From Roseburia faecis (GTDB taxonomy: Bacteria; Bacillota; Clostridia; Lachnospirales; Lachnospiraceae): DNA of 64,000 nucleotides. Positions 17,095-24,862 of the stretch are shown piece after piece. Under the pieces are notes generated by a model. That model saw only the letters and a program-made list of their open reading frames with translations. It did not search any database and was not told the origin of the DNA. Location of the stretch: NCBI RefSeq assembly GCF_001406815.1, contig NZ_CVRR01000033.1, positions 124,001-188,000 on the forward strand, given 5' to 3'. The first letter of the stretch is position 1, and each line of letters begins with the position of its first letter. The position numbers and the translations under genes are program-made.

Positions 17095-17844
17095 TTATCC
17101 ACGGGTTTTGGAAATAACGTGACCAAAGATAATCCAGTGGGACATCTCCGATGCGTTATTACTGTCGATATAAAACGTCTGTCCGTAATAGGTGAGAGGT
17201 TCTAAGCGCCAGGGATCTGTCTGGCGAAGGCGGCGGATGTAAAGAAGACCGGTCACTTTGTTAATAAAAATACCGGTGTCGCCATCACGTATGGGATTCC
17301 GCGCGATTAATAAAATATCGTTTGCATGATAGACAGGAGACATATGATCACTTGTGACAAGAAGTGCACAATCAATCTGGTTTCCATAGCGTTTGCGGTA
17401 TCCGGAAATATTGATTTTTTCGAGAGAACAGGAATCATACACCATTCCATCGTGCATGTTTCCACTTGGAATGATCATAGTGGTATAGTCCTCGCGGGAA
17501 ACCGATGGAACCGTTTCCAGATTTCTGGCAAAATCGAATTCAAACTGTACAAGGGATTCAATAAAATGTAACTGTGTAGGCGAAAGATTGCGCATGCGGT
17601 CATAGGTCTGGAATAAATCAGAGGATTCGCCACATAATTCATAGAACATCTTTCCGGTAAGCTGGCTGAGCTTATATACGGTATAGACATCGACTTTTCC
17701 GGTATCCCCATTGGCAAGTCTTTTGTACGAGGAAAGGGACATATCTAGTGCTTTTGCCATATCCTGCTGTGAATAGCCGAGTTTAAAGCGCTCTCTTTCC
17801 AGATTTGTTCCAAGATTTCTGGATAATTGTTCGCGTGTCAGCAT
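17095..17844 (-). CDS. XRE-type regulator with non-catalytic S24/LexA-like domain
   Basis: 249 residues: a helix-turn-helix at about 13-68 (YSQQDMAKALDMSLSSYKRL) and a C-terminal LexA/CI-like beta domain (about 125-245). The position normally occupied by the catalytic Ser in a GDSMxP motif reads SDHMSP (165-170; His at 167), and the general-base Lys is replaced in LYIRRL (Arg at 204). Self-cleavage therefore looks impossible, which implies ligand binding or constitutive repression rather than SOS-type release. GGAGG lies 9 bases before the ATG. It is alone on the - strand, convergent with the putative RNA gene, and no phage genes are nearby. Confidence 0.85.
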   Translation of the reverse strand: MLTREQLSRNLGTNLERERFKLGYSQQDMAKALDMSLSSYKRLANGDTGKVDVYTVYKLSQLTGKMFYELCGESSDLFQTYDRMRNLSPTQLHFIESLVQFEFDFARNLETVPSVSREDYTTMIIPSGNMHDGMVYDSCSLEKINISGYRKRYGNQIDCALLVTSDHMSPVYHANDILLIARNPIRDGDTGIFINKVTGLLYIRRLRQTDPWRLEPLTYYGQTFYIDSNNASEMSHWIIFGHVISKTRG

Positions 17845-17876
17845 GAACCATCACCTCCAAATAAAATATCAAATCT

Positions 17877-17905
17877 ATTATAATAATAAACGCTAAAAAG
17901 GTCAA
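17877..17905 (-). promoter_or_regulatory. Promoter of the S24-like regulator, with operator-like palindrome
   Basis: Read on the - strand: TTGACC (17900-17905), 17-base spacer, TATAAT (17877-17882). The -35 box lies in GTCAAATGAC (17901-17910), arms GTCA/TGAC, a possible autoregulatory operator. GTCAAAT recurs at 18033. Confidence 0.65.
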
Positions 17906-18229
17906 ATGACATATCGCGTTTCCGGATAAGGATCATTTCTGACCCCTGACCGACAAAAGTCGCCGGAAATATAAAAAAATTTAGCCCCGAATTGAAAAAA
18001 TAGGAAAGATATAATCAATATGTAAATAAAAAGTCAAATTCAGTCAAAACAAAAAGAAAGGGGAAAGACGAAAGGTATAGGATAAATACATAAAAGGGAA
18101 CTGATGCGTCCGGCATACAGTTCTTTTTTTTGTTTTTTATGTGAACGAGTGCACAAAAGCAGGAAATTATGGTAAACTGTTTCATAGGAATAATGAGCGG
18201 ATGTATGCTCATGAAAAGGGGTATTATAA
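17906..18229 (+). other. AT-rich intergenic region between divergent regulator and fbp
   Basis: No supported coding frame. It contains small inverted repeats (CGAC-AAAA-GTCG near 17951), a TATAAT at 18010-18015 without a well-placed -35, a purine-rich stretch at 18050-18075 and a strong intrinsic terminator at 18098-18131. The layout fits a short untranslated transcript of roughly 110 bases or an attenuated fbp leader. A weak extended -10 (TGGTAAACT, 18170-18178) could start fbp transcription after the terminator. Confidence 0.5.
18098..18131 (+). terminator. Intrinsic terminator upstream of fbp
   Basis: GAACTG-ATGC (18098-18107), loop GTCCG, GCAT-A-CAGTTC (18113-18123), then eight T. No protein gene precedes it on this strand. 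Confidence 0.8.
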
Positions 18230-20209
18230 GTGGAAAAACAACGATTACATTATTATGAACAGCTTGCAGAACTGTATCCGACGATTGGAAAAGCATCTAC
18301 GGAAATTATCAATCTGCAGTCTATTTTATATCTGCCAAAAGGCACGGAACATTTTTTGTCGGATATACATGGGGAATTTAAAGCATTTTCCCACGTATTG
18401 AGAAACGGGTCTGGAGCCGTCCGCAAAAAGATTGATGACGTATTCGGGCATACGCTAAGTACGGCAGATAAGATGTCTCTGGCAACACTGATTTATTATC
18501 CACAGAAAAAAATCGAGCTAGTGCGTCAGACCGAGGACGATATCGAGAACTGGTATAAGATCACACTGTACCGGCTGATCGAGGTGTGTAAGACAGTATC
18601 TTCCAAATACACCAGATCCAAAGTGCGCAAGGCGCTGCCGGAGGATTATGCGTATGTAATCGAGGAACTGATTACGGAAAAGCAGGAGGTTTTGAATAAA
18701 GAGGCCTATTACGAGGCAATTATCAACACCATTCTGGAACTTGGGCAGGCAGATAATTTTATTGTGGCACTGGCGGAACTGGTGCAGAGGCTGGTCATTG
18801 ATCATCTGCATATTCTCGGGGATGTGTATGACCGCGGTCCGTCACCGGACCGGATTATGGATCAGCTGGAACAATATCATTCGTTTGATATCCAGTGGGG
18901 GAATCACGATATGGTATGGATGGGGGCAGCAGCCGGGCAGCTTGCCTGCATTGCATCTGTGATCCGGACAAGTATCCGGTATGGGAATCTGGATCTGATT
19001 GAGGATGGTTATGGCATCAATATGGTTCCGCTTGCAACATTTGCCATGGATGCTTACCGCGATGATCCGTGCAGACAGTTTGTACTGAAAGATTCCACGG
19101 ATGAGGAACGAAGCAAGAAAGAAACGCTGATGAACCGGAAAATGCATAAGGCAATTGCCATCATAAAGTTTAAACTGGAAGGACAGCTGATCCACAAATG
19201 GCCGGAGTATGGTATGGAAAACCGCTGTCTGCTGCACCGTATTAATTACGAGAACAAAACAGTGGAAATTGATGGAAAAACCTATGACATGCTGGATACC
19301 AGTTTTCCTACCATTGATCCGGAACATCCGTATGATCTGACACCTGAGGAACAGGAAGTCATGAACCGGCTGCGCACCTCGTTTATACACTGTGAGAAAC
19401 TGCAGCGCCATGTACGGCTTCTGCTAAAACGAGGCAGCATGTATAAAGTCTACAACGGAAATCTGCTTTATCATGGATGTGTGCCGCTGAATCCGGATGG
19501 GACATTTAAGAAAGTAAATGTATATGGCAGGGAATACAGCGGAAAAGCACTCTATGATGTGCTGGAATCCTATGTCCGCAAGGCATTTTTCTCTCTGGAT
19601 GAAAAAGAGAGGGAAAAAGGAAGGGATATCATGTGGTATATCTGGACGGCACCGGATTCTCCTTTGTACGGACGGAGTAAGATGGCAACGTTTGAGCGGT
19701 ATTTTCTTGCGGACAAGTCCATGCATCATGAGAGTAAGAATGCGTATTATCATTTGTTTGACAAAGAGGAAACGGCAGATAATATACTTAAAGAATTCGG
19801 GCTGACGGGGGATTTTGTGCATATCATCAATGGTCATGTACCGGTAGAGCGCATTGCCGGCGAAAATCCGGTCAAGTGTAACGGAAAACTGATCCTGATC
19901 GACGGTGGATTTTCAAAAACATACCGGAGAAAAACGGGAATTGCAGGATATACACTGACGTACAATTCTTATGGACTGACGCTTTCTGCCCATGAACCGT
20001 TTGACTGGTCAAACGAGGCGGTAAGAGATGAATTGGATATTGTATCGCATCAGGAAGCAGTGGAATACCGGGATAAACGTATTCTGGTGGGGGATACAGA
20101 CGTTGGTAAGCGCATGATGATCCGCATTGAGGAACTGAAAAAACTGATTCAGGCATATCAGGACGGCGAAATCGCCGAACGGGATGCCAGTAGTGCTTAT
20201 AAATGGTAG
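18230..20209 (+). CDS. fbp: Fructose-1,6-bisphosphatase, class III
   Basis: 659 residues, the usual length of the Bacillus Fbp type. It converts fructose-1,6-bisphosphate to fructose-6-phosphate in gluconeogenesis. Metallophosphatase motifs are visible: FLSDIHGEF, HILGDVYDRGPSPD, QWGNHDMVWMGAAAG and IINGHVPV. The start is a GTG at 18230 with AAGGGG about 9 bases upstream; the homologous N-terminus (EKQRLHYYEQLAELYP) supports it. It is followed 10 bases later by a membrane coiled-coil gene. Confidence 0.95.
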   Translation: MEKQRLHYYEQLAELYPTIGKASTEIINLQSILYLPKGTEHFLSDIHGEFKAFSHVLRNGSGAVRKKIDDVFGHTLSTADKMSLATLIYYPQKKIELVRQTEDDIENWYKITLYRLIEVCKTVSSKYTRSKVRKALPEDYAYVIEELITEKQEVLNKEAYYEAIINTILELGQADNFIVALAELVQRLVIDHLHILGDVYDRGPSPDRIMDQLEQYHSFDIQWGNHDMVWMGAAAGQLACIASVIRTSIRYGNLDLIEDGYGINMVPLATFAMDAYRDDPCRQFVLKDSTDEERSKKETLMNRKMHKAIAIIKFKLEGQLIHKWPEYGMENRCLLHRINYENKTVEIDGKTYDMLDTSFPTIDPEHPYDLTPEEQEVMNRLRTSFIHCEKLQRHVRLLLKRGSMYKVYNGNLLYHGCVPLNPDGTFKKVNVYGREYSGKALYDVLESYVRKAFFSLDEKEREKGRDIMWYIWTAPDSPLYGRSKMATFERYFLADKSMHHESKNAYYHLFDKEETADNILKEFGLTGDFVHIINGHVPVERIAGENPVKCNGKLILIDGGFSKTYRRKTGIAGYTLTYNSYGLTLSAHEPFDWSNEAVRDELDIVSHQEAVEYRDKRILVGDTDVGKRMMIRIEELKKLIQAYQDGEIAERDASSAYKW

Positions 20210-20219
20210 AGGATAAGTT

Positions 20220-20819
20220 ATGTATCAGGTAGAAGGCTACGCATTTGAAACAAAAGAACAGGAACATACAGCAAAACATGAGGTAGAGATCATCGGCTAT
20301 ATCCGGAAAAATACGAGAATGGATGATCCGGATATTGTGCTGGCGTTATATAACAAACTGGTGTTAAAAGAAATTTTTGTCACGCCGGTCGGATATGATT
20401 TTTTGCACAGGCTTCAGGAATATCTGTATACCATTCCCTATATCCGGAGAGAAGATATTCTTCCGATCACGGTGTATGAACCAGAAGGAATGGTTTCAAA
20501 AGAAAAAAGAAGCAAAGAGGAAATAAAGCAGAAGAAAAAAAGACAGAAAAACAAAGAGCATGTGGTCAGTAAAAACCGCCGGAAGAAGAACCGGGATTAT
20601 CAGAAACTGTTTCACATCAGTACATTTTTCGCAGTTGTTTTTGCACTTGGCATCATTGGGATGCTTGTGATTACATGGCTCAGCGAAGATAATGTGACGA
20701 TTTTAAACTATGAAAATAAGGTGATTGATAAATACGAAATCTGGGAAAAACAGCTGGATGAACGGGAAAGCCAGCTTGAGGAGAGGGAATTGAGACTGAC
20801 GGAACAGGAGGCAGAATAG
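20220..20819 (+). CDS. Single-pass membrane protein with coiled coil, unknown function
   Basis: 199 residues that I cannot place in a named family. Residues 1-90 form a soluble domain (EVEIIGYIRKNTRMDD, YDFLHRLQEYLYTIPY). 91-130 is strongly basic (KEEIKQKKKRQKNK), one membrane helix follows at about 131-153, and residues 163-199 are a heptad-like Glu-rich coiled coil (LDERESQLEERELRL). The basic stretch before the helix suggests the N-terminus is cytoplasmic. It lies directly before a two-component system with a 2-base gap, so it may act with that kinase. Confidence 0.7.
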   Translation: MYQVEGYAFETKEQEHTAKHEVEIIGYIRKNTRMDDPDIVLALYNKLVLKEIFVTPVGYDFLHRLQEYLYTIPYIRREDILPITVYEPEGMVSKEKRSKEEIKQKKKRQKNKEHVVSKNRRKKNRDYQKLFHISTFFAVVFALGIIGMLVITWLSEDNVTILNYENKVIDKYEIWEKQLDERESQLEERELRLTEQEAE

Positions 20820-20821
20820 AG

Positions 20822-21502
20822 ATGGACAAAGTGAAGATCCTTGTGGTAGATGATGAGAGCCGGATGAGGAAGCTGGTACGGGATTTTTTGACCCGGCAGA
20901 ACTATGAAGTCTTAGAAGCAGCAGATGGAGAGGAAGCACTGGATATTTTTTATAAAGACAAAGCGATCGCTTTGCTGATTCTGGATGTGATGATGCCAAA
21001 GATGAACGGCTGGGAAGTCTGCAGGGAAATCCGTCAGACATCCAAAGTCCCGATCATCATGCTCACGGCCAAAAGTGATGAGAGTGATGAACTTATGGGA
21101 TTTGACCTTGGGGTTGATGAATATATAACCAAACCGTTTTCACCGAAAATTCTTGTGGCGCGTGTCGAAGCGATTCTGCGCCGGACCAATAAGATCGGCG
21201 ATGCGGCCGATCTTAAGACGGCAGGAGAGATTATTCTGGATAAGACGGCGCACGAGGTGAAAATTTCGGGAAATCCGGTAGAACTCAGTTTCAAGGAGTT
21301 TGAACTGCTGGAATATTTTATGAATAATCAGGGGATTGCCCTCTCGAGGGAACGCATTTTAAACAGTGTGTGGAATTATGACTATTTTGGGGATGCACGG
21401 ACGATTGATACACATGTAAAAAAACTGAGAAATAAACTCGGGGCATGTGGAAGTTATATAAAAACCGTATGGGGAATGGGTTACAAGTTTGAGGTGTCCT
21501 AA
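20822..21502 (+). CDS. OmpR-family response regulator
   Basis: 226 residues: receiver domain (acidic pocket VVDDES, phosphoacceptor Asp55 in LLILDVMMPK, Lys104 in YITKPF) and a C-terminal winged helix (LSFKEFELLEYFMNN, DARTIDTHVKKLRNKL). It is a DNA-binding regulator phosphorylated by the kinase encoded next, whose start follows immediately after its stop codon. No target operators can be named from the sequence. Confidence 0.95.
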   Translation: MDKVKILVVDDESRMRKLVRDFLTRQNYEVLEAADGEEALDIFYKDKAIALLILDVMMPKMNGWEVCREIRQTSKVPIIMLTAKSDESDELMGFDLGVDEYITKPFSPKILVARVEAILRRTNKIGDAADLKTAGEIILDKTAHEVKISGNPVELSFKEFELLEYFMNNQGIALSRERILNSVWNYDYFGDARTIDTHVKKLRNKLGACGSYIKTVWGMGYKFEVS

Positions 21503-22990
21503 ATGGAAAAGAAACAAAAGACTTCCCTGACGTGGCAGCTGATTTTGACGATGGTTGTCATTGTTGCGGGAACGGTTGCGATGTGCTGGTTTTTTAATAC
21601 CACCTTTTTGGAAAAATATTATATTTTTCATAAGGAAAAAGAGTTAAAAAGCAGTTTTGACCAGGTAAGGCTGATTTGTGAAAAGCAGGGGGATTCCAGT
21701 GATGATGCGTATGTGCAGTTCGAGAAAATCTGTGCAAACGGAAATATCAATATGCTTATTGCAGATCAGGACAGAAACCTGATATGGAGTTCCTACAGCA
21801 GTGCACAGCGTTTTCAGATGCAGATGGAGGACTGGCTGTATGGAAGTGACCGCAGCCGTGTGCAGGTGCTTTCATCCGGAAAGGATTATACGCTGCTTCG
21901 GCAGACCGATGAACGGCTGCAGTCGGAGTATCTGGTTCTTCTGGGAACTTTAAAAAATGGAAACAATCTTTACATGCGTGCGGCTGTGGAAAGCATTCGG
22001 GAAAGTGCGAGCATAACAAACCAGTTTTTTGTAATGGTGAGCACGGGAGCCATCATCTTAAGTGTGATTCTGATCATCGTTCTCTCGAAAGGAATTTCCC
22101 ATCCGATCCATGCCTTATCCGATATTGCAAGAAGGATGACACAGCTGGATTTTGATGCAAAGTATATACCGGTACGTCATGTGAGCCGGGAGATTGATGA
22201 ACTTGGAAATTCCATGAATGAATTGTCGGAGACACTGGAAGAGACGATTTCGGAACTAAAGACAGCAAACGTCAGCCTGCAGCAGGATATCGAGAAAAAA
22301 GAACAGATCGATGAAATGAGAAAAGAATTTCTTTCGAATGTTTCACACGAGCTGAAAACACCGCTGGCACTCATACAGGGATATGCGGAAGGATTAAAAG
22401 AATGCATCAATGATGATGCGGAGAGCCGTGATTTTTACTGTGATGTGATTATGGATGAATCGGAAAAGATGAATCATATGGTAAAGCAGCTGCTGACACT
22501 CAATCAGCTGGAGTTTGGCAATGATACCGTGGAAATGACACGGTTTGATATCACGGAGCTGATTGACGGCGTGATCCAGTCTGCATCCATCATGGCGGCA
22601 CAAAAACAGGTGAATATCGAATTTTACAGGGAAGGTCCGGTATATGTCTGGGGGGATGAGTTTAAGGTGGAAGAGGTGATTACGAATTTCCTGACCAATG
22701 CCATGAACCATGCGGCAGGAGAAAAAAAGATTACCATTCGTTTTCAAAAACATGACCATCTGGTACGCACGAGTGTGTTTAATACCGGTGACCCGATTCC
22801 CGAAGAGGATCTTGACAAGATCTGGGTGAAATTCTATAAAGTAGACAAAGCAAGAACACGTGAATATGGTGGAAGCGGAATCGGATTGTCCATTGTCAAG
22901 GCAATCATGGATTCTTTTCATCAGAAATGCGGTGCAGTCAATCACCCGGACGGTGTGGAGTTTTGGATGGAATTGGAGACCAATAATTAA
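21503..22990 (+). CDS. Sensor histidine kinase with HAMP domain
   Basis: 495 residues. Membrane helices at about 11-31 and 175-195 enclose an extracytoplasmic sensor of some 140 residues. A HAMP linker (about 196-250), dimerisation domain with phospho-His282 in SNVSHELKTPLA, and ATPase boxes (NFLTNAMNHA, GGSGIGLSIVKAIMD) follow. It phosphorylates the upstream response regulator. The ligand is unknown; the neighbouring lipoprotein and coiled-coil membrane protein suggest envelope sensing. Confidence 0.95.
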   Translation: MEKKQKTSLTWQLILTMVVIVAGTVAMCWFFNTTFLEKYYIFHKEKELKSSFDQVRLICEKQGDSSDDAYVQFEKICANGNINMLIADQDRNLIWSSYSSAQRFQMQMEDWLYGSDRSRVQVLSSGKDYTLLRQTDERLQSEYLVLLGTLKNGNNLYMRAAVESIRESASITNQFFVMVSTGAIILSVILIIVLSKGISHPIHALSDIARRMTQLDFDAKYIPVRHVSREIDELGNSMNELSETLEETISELKTANVSLQQDIEKKEQIDEMRKEFLSNVSHELKTPLALIQGYAEGLKECINDDAESRDFYCDVIMDESEKMNHMVKQLLTLNQLEFGNDTVEMTRFDITELIDGVIQSASIMAAQKQVNIEFYREGPVYVWGDEFKVEEVITNFLTNAMNHAAGEKKITIRFQKHDHLVRTSVFNTGDPIPEEDLDKIWVKFYKVDKARTREYGGSGIGLSIVKAIMDSFHQKCGAVNHPDGVEFWMELETNN

Positions 22991-23076
22991 TGCAAAGAAA
23001 AGATTGTCTTATTTTTCAGAATATGATACCATAAAACATAGATTATAGGGCAAAAGTGACAAGAGGGTAAAAGAGT

Positions 23077-23793
23077 ATGAAAAAGAAAATAAGTCTGCCT
23101 GTGATGGCAGTGTCAGCAATACTCCTGTTGGGAGGCTGTGGAACCCAGATGTATGATTTGTCAGAGGACGAAGAAAATCTGGTCGTGCAGTATTCGGCGC
23201 ATATTCTTGCAAAGTATAATATTGAGCAGAAAGACGGAATGACAGCCGCTTCATCCGAAGAGACACAGGAAACACAAAAACAGGACAGCCAGATGCCGGA
23301 GAGCCAGAATACCCAGAGTGCGGACAACAACATGGCGTCAGATGCCACGGGAGAAACCCAGACACAGGAGATGGAGACGATGCCGATCGCCGAGGCAATC
23401 GGACATGCATCGGGTCTGACCGTTTCTTACAAAGGATACAGGGTTCAGAATATCTATCAGGAGGGAGACTATTTTGCAGTAACTCCTGAGGATGGAAACA
23501 AACTTGTTGTGATGAAGTTTGAAATTAAAAATAAGGGGAAGAAAAAGGTCAGGCTGGATACAGAAAAACTCGGTATTACATTTTATGCATGTTTTGACGG
23601 AAAAAACAGGATAAAGGAGACTGCTTCGCTCGGAACCAGAAGTCTTTCCTCTTATGGGGAAACCATCAGGGGCGGAAAGAAGAAAACAGCGGTTTTACTG
23701 TTTCAGATTCCGAAAGACCAGGCTGATAAAATTTCGGGTGAGACACTGTATGCAGAAATAAAAGATACAATTTATTCTCTGAAATACAAATAA
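23077..23793 (+). CDS. Putative lipoprotein with Ig-like domain
   Basis: 238 residues with a lipoprotein signal: basic start, hydrophobic core and lipobox LLGGC with Cys at about residue 22. A Thr/Ser/Glu/Gln-rich linker (about 60-105) leads to a beta-rich domain (VVMKFEIKNKGKKKVRLD, then LLFQIPKDQADKI) that looks like the DUF4352/DUF5067-type immunoglobulin-like lipoprotein fold. Location is the outer face of the membrane. It has its own upstream promoter-like sequence (TTGTCT and extended TGATACCAT with 17 bases between), so it may be transcribed apart from the kinase. Confidence 0.75.
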   Translation: MKKKISLPVMAVSAILLLGGCGTQMYDLSEDEENLVVQYSAHILAKYNIEQKDGMTAASSEETQETQKQDSQMPESQNTQSADNNMASDATGETQTQEMETMPIAEAIGHASGLTVSYKGYRVQNIYQEGDYFAVTPEDGNKLVVMKFEIKNKGKKKVRLDTEKLGITFYACFDGKNRIKETASLGTRSLSSYGETIRGGKKKTAVLLFQIPKDQADKISGETLYAEIKDTIYSLKYK

Positions 23794-23816
23794 ATGCCCC
23801 CAAATTTTACAAAATA

Positions 23817-23825
23817 TGATATAAT
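23817..23825 (+). promoter_or_regulatory. Extended -10 promoter before cheV
   Basis: TG-A-TATAAT (23817-23825), a perfect -10 with the TG extension; no good -35 is seen. It is not a flagellar sigma-28-type element. Confidence 0.5.
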
Positions 23826-23869
23826 AAACATAAGGGATTACCAATACAGAAAAGTGCGGGAGGACGTAT

Positions 23870-24775
23870 ATGGATACAAATATTCTGTTAGAGTCAGGGA
23901 CGAACGAATTAGAAATTTTAGAGTTTACATTAGGAGATAATCATTACGGAATCAACGTGGCAAAGATCAGGGAGATTTTGTCATACCAGAAGGTTACTCC
24001 TGTACCGAATACACATCCGAGCGTAGAAGGCATTTTTATGCCGCGCGAGGTGATGATTACGGTCATCAATCTGAAAAAGTGTCTTGGCATGGAGGATGAT
24101 GGACAGGAAGGTCTGTTTATTATCACGAATTTTAATAAACTTGATGTGGCATTTCATGTGGATCAGGTGGTAGGAATTCACCGTGTATCATGGAATGAGA
24201 TCATCAAACCGGATTCTACGATTAATGGAGAAGACGGAAGTGTTGCAACTGGTGTGATCAAGATGGACGGAAAACTGGTTGTTATTCTTGACTTTGAGGC
24301 AATTGTATCATCCATCAGTCCGGAAACCGGTCTTAGGGTCAATGATATTGAACAGATCGGGGAGAGAAGCCGGAGCGAGGATCCAATTCTGATTGCAGAG
24401 GATTCTCCGTTGCTGAGCAGTCTGATTACGGACTGCCTGAAAAAAGCAGGATACGAAAAACTGATTGTTACATGTAATGGAAAGGAAGCATGGGACAAGA
24501 TTCAGGAATTTGAAAAGGCGGGGACATTGGACGAGAACGTTCATTGTGTCATTACCGATATTGAAATGCCCCAGATGGACGGACATCGTCTTACGAAGCT
24601 GATCAAATCAGATGACAAACTGAAACATCTTCCGGTTATCATTTTCTCCTCTCTTGTAAATGAGGAAATGAGAAGAAAAGGGGAGTCGCTTGGTGCAGAT
24701 GCACAGCTGACCAAACCTGAAATCGGAAGTCTTGTAGATGCCATTGATGAATTACTTGCAAAGAGAAACAAATAA
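23870..24775 (+). CDS. cheV: Chemotaxis protein CheV
   Basis: 301 residues: CheW-like coupling domain (about 15-155, LEFTLGDNHYGINVAKIREIL) followed by a receiver domain (about 172-298) with Asp230 in CVITDIEMPQMDG and a conserved TKPE near the end. CheV couples chemoreceptors to CheA and adapts the signal through phosphorylation of its receiver. No other che gene is in the window. A GGGAGG site precedes the ATG. Confidence 0.92.
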   Translation: MDTNILLESGTNELEILEFTLGDNHYGINVAKIREILSYQKVTPVPNTHPSVEGIFMPREVMITVINLKKCLGMEDDGQEGLFIITNFNKLDVAFHVDQVVGIHRVSWNEIIKPDSTINGEDGSVATGVIKMDGKLVVILDFEAIVSSISPETGLRVNDIEQIGERSRSEDPILIAEDSPLLSSLITDCLKKAGYEKLIVTCNGKEAWDKIQEFEKAGTLDENVHCVITDIEMPQMDGHRLTKLIKSDDKLKHLPVIIFSSLVNEEMRRKGESLGADAQLTKPEIGSLVDAIDELLAKRNK

Positions 24776-24791
24776 ATTCCGGCAAAACAGT

Positions 24792-24821
24792 AAGGGGTGT
24801 GATGGCTTCATCACATCCCTT
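24792..24821 (+). terminator. Hairpin after cheV
   Basis: AAGGGGTGTGATG pairs with CATCACATCCCTT around GCTT (one G-T pair). The T run is short (TTT), so termination may be partial. Confidence 0.5.
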
Positions 24822-24862
24822 TGCAGGTTTATGGAATAAACAGATGGAATGGAGAAAAACAC

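Noticed and set aside
17095-17844. Prophage or SOS region around the CI-like regulator
   Set aside because: No integrase, phage genes or attachment repeats nearby, and the autocleavage residues are missing.
18104-18175. Short frame starting inside the terminator before fbp
   Set aside because: The ATG lies in the hairpin stem and the frame runs through the T run; not credible as a gene.
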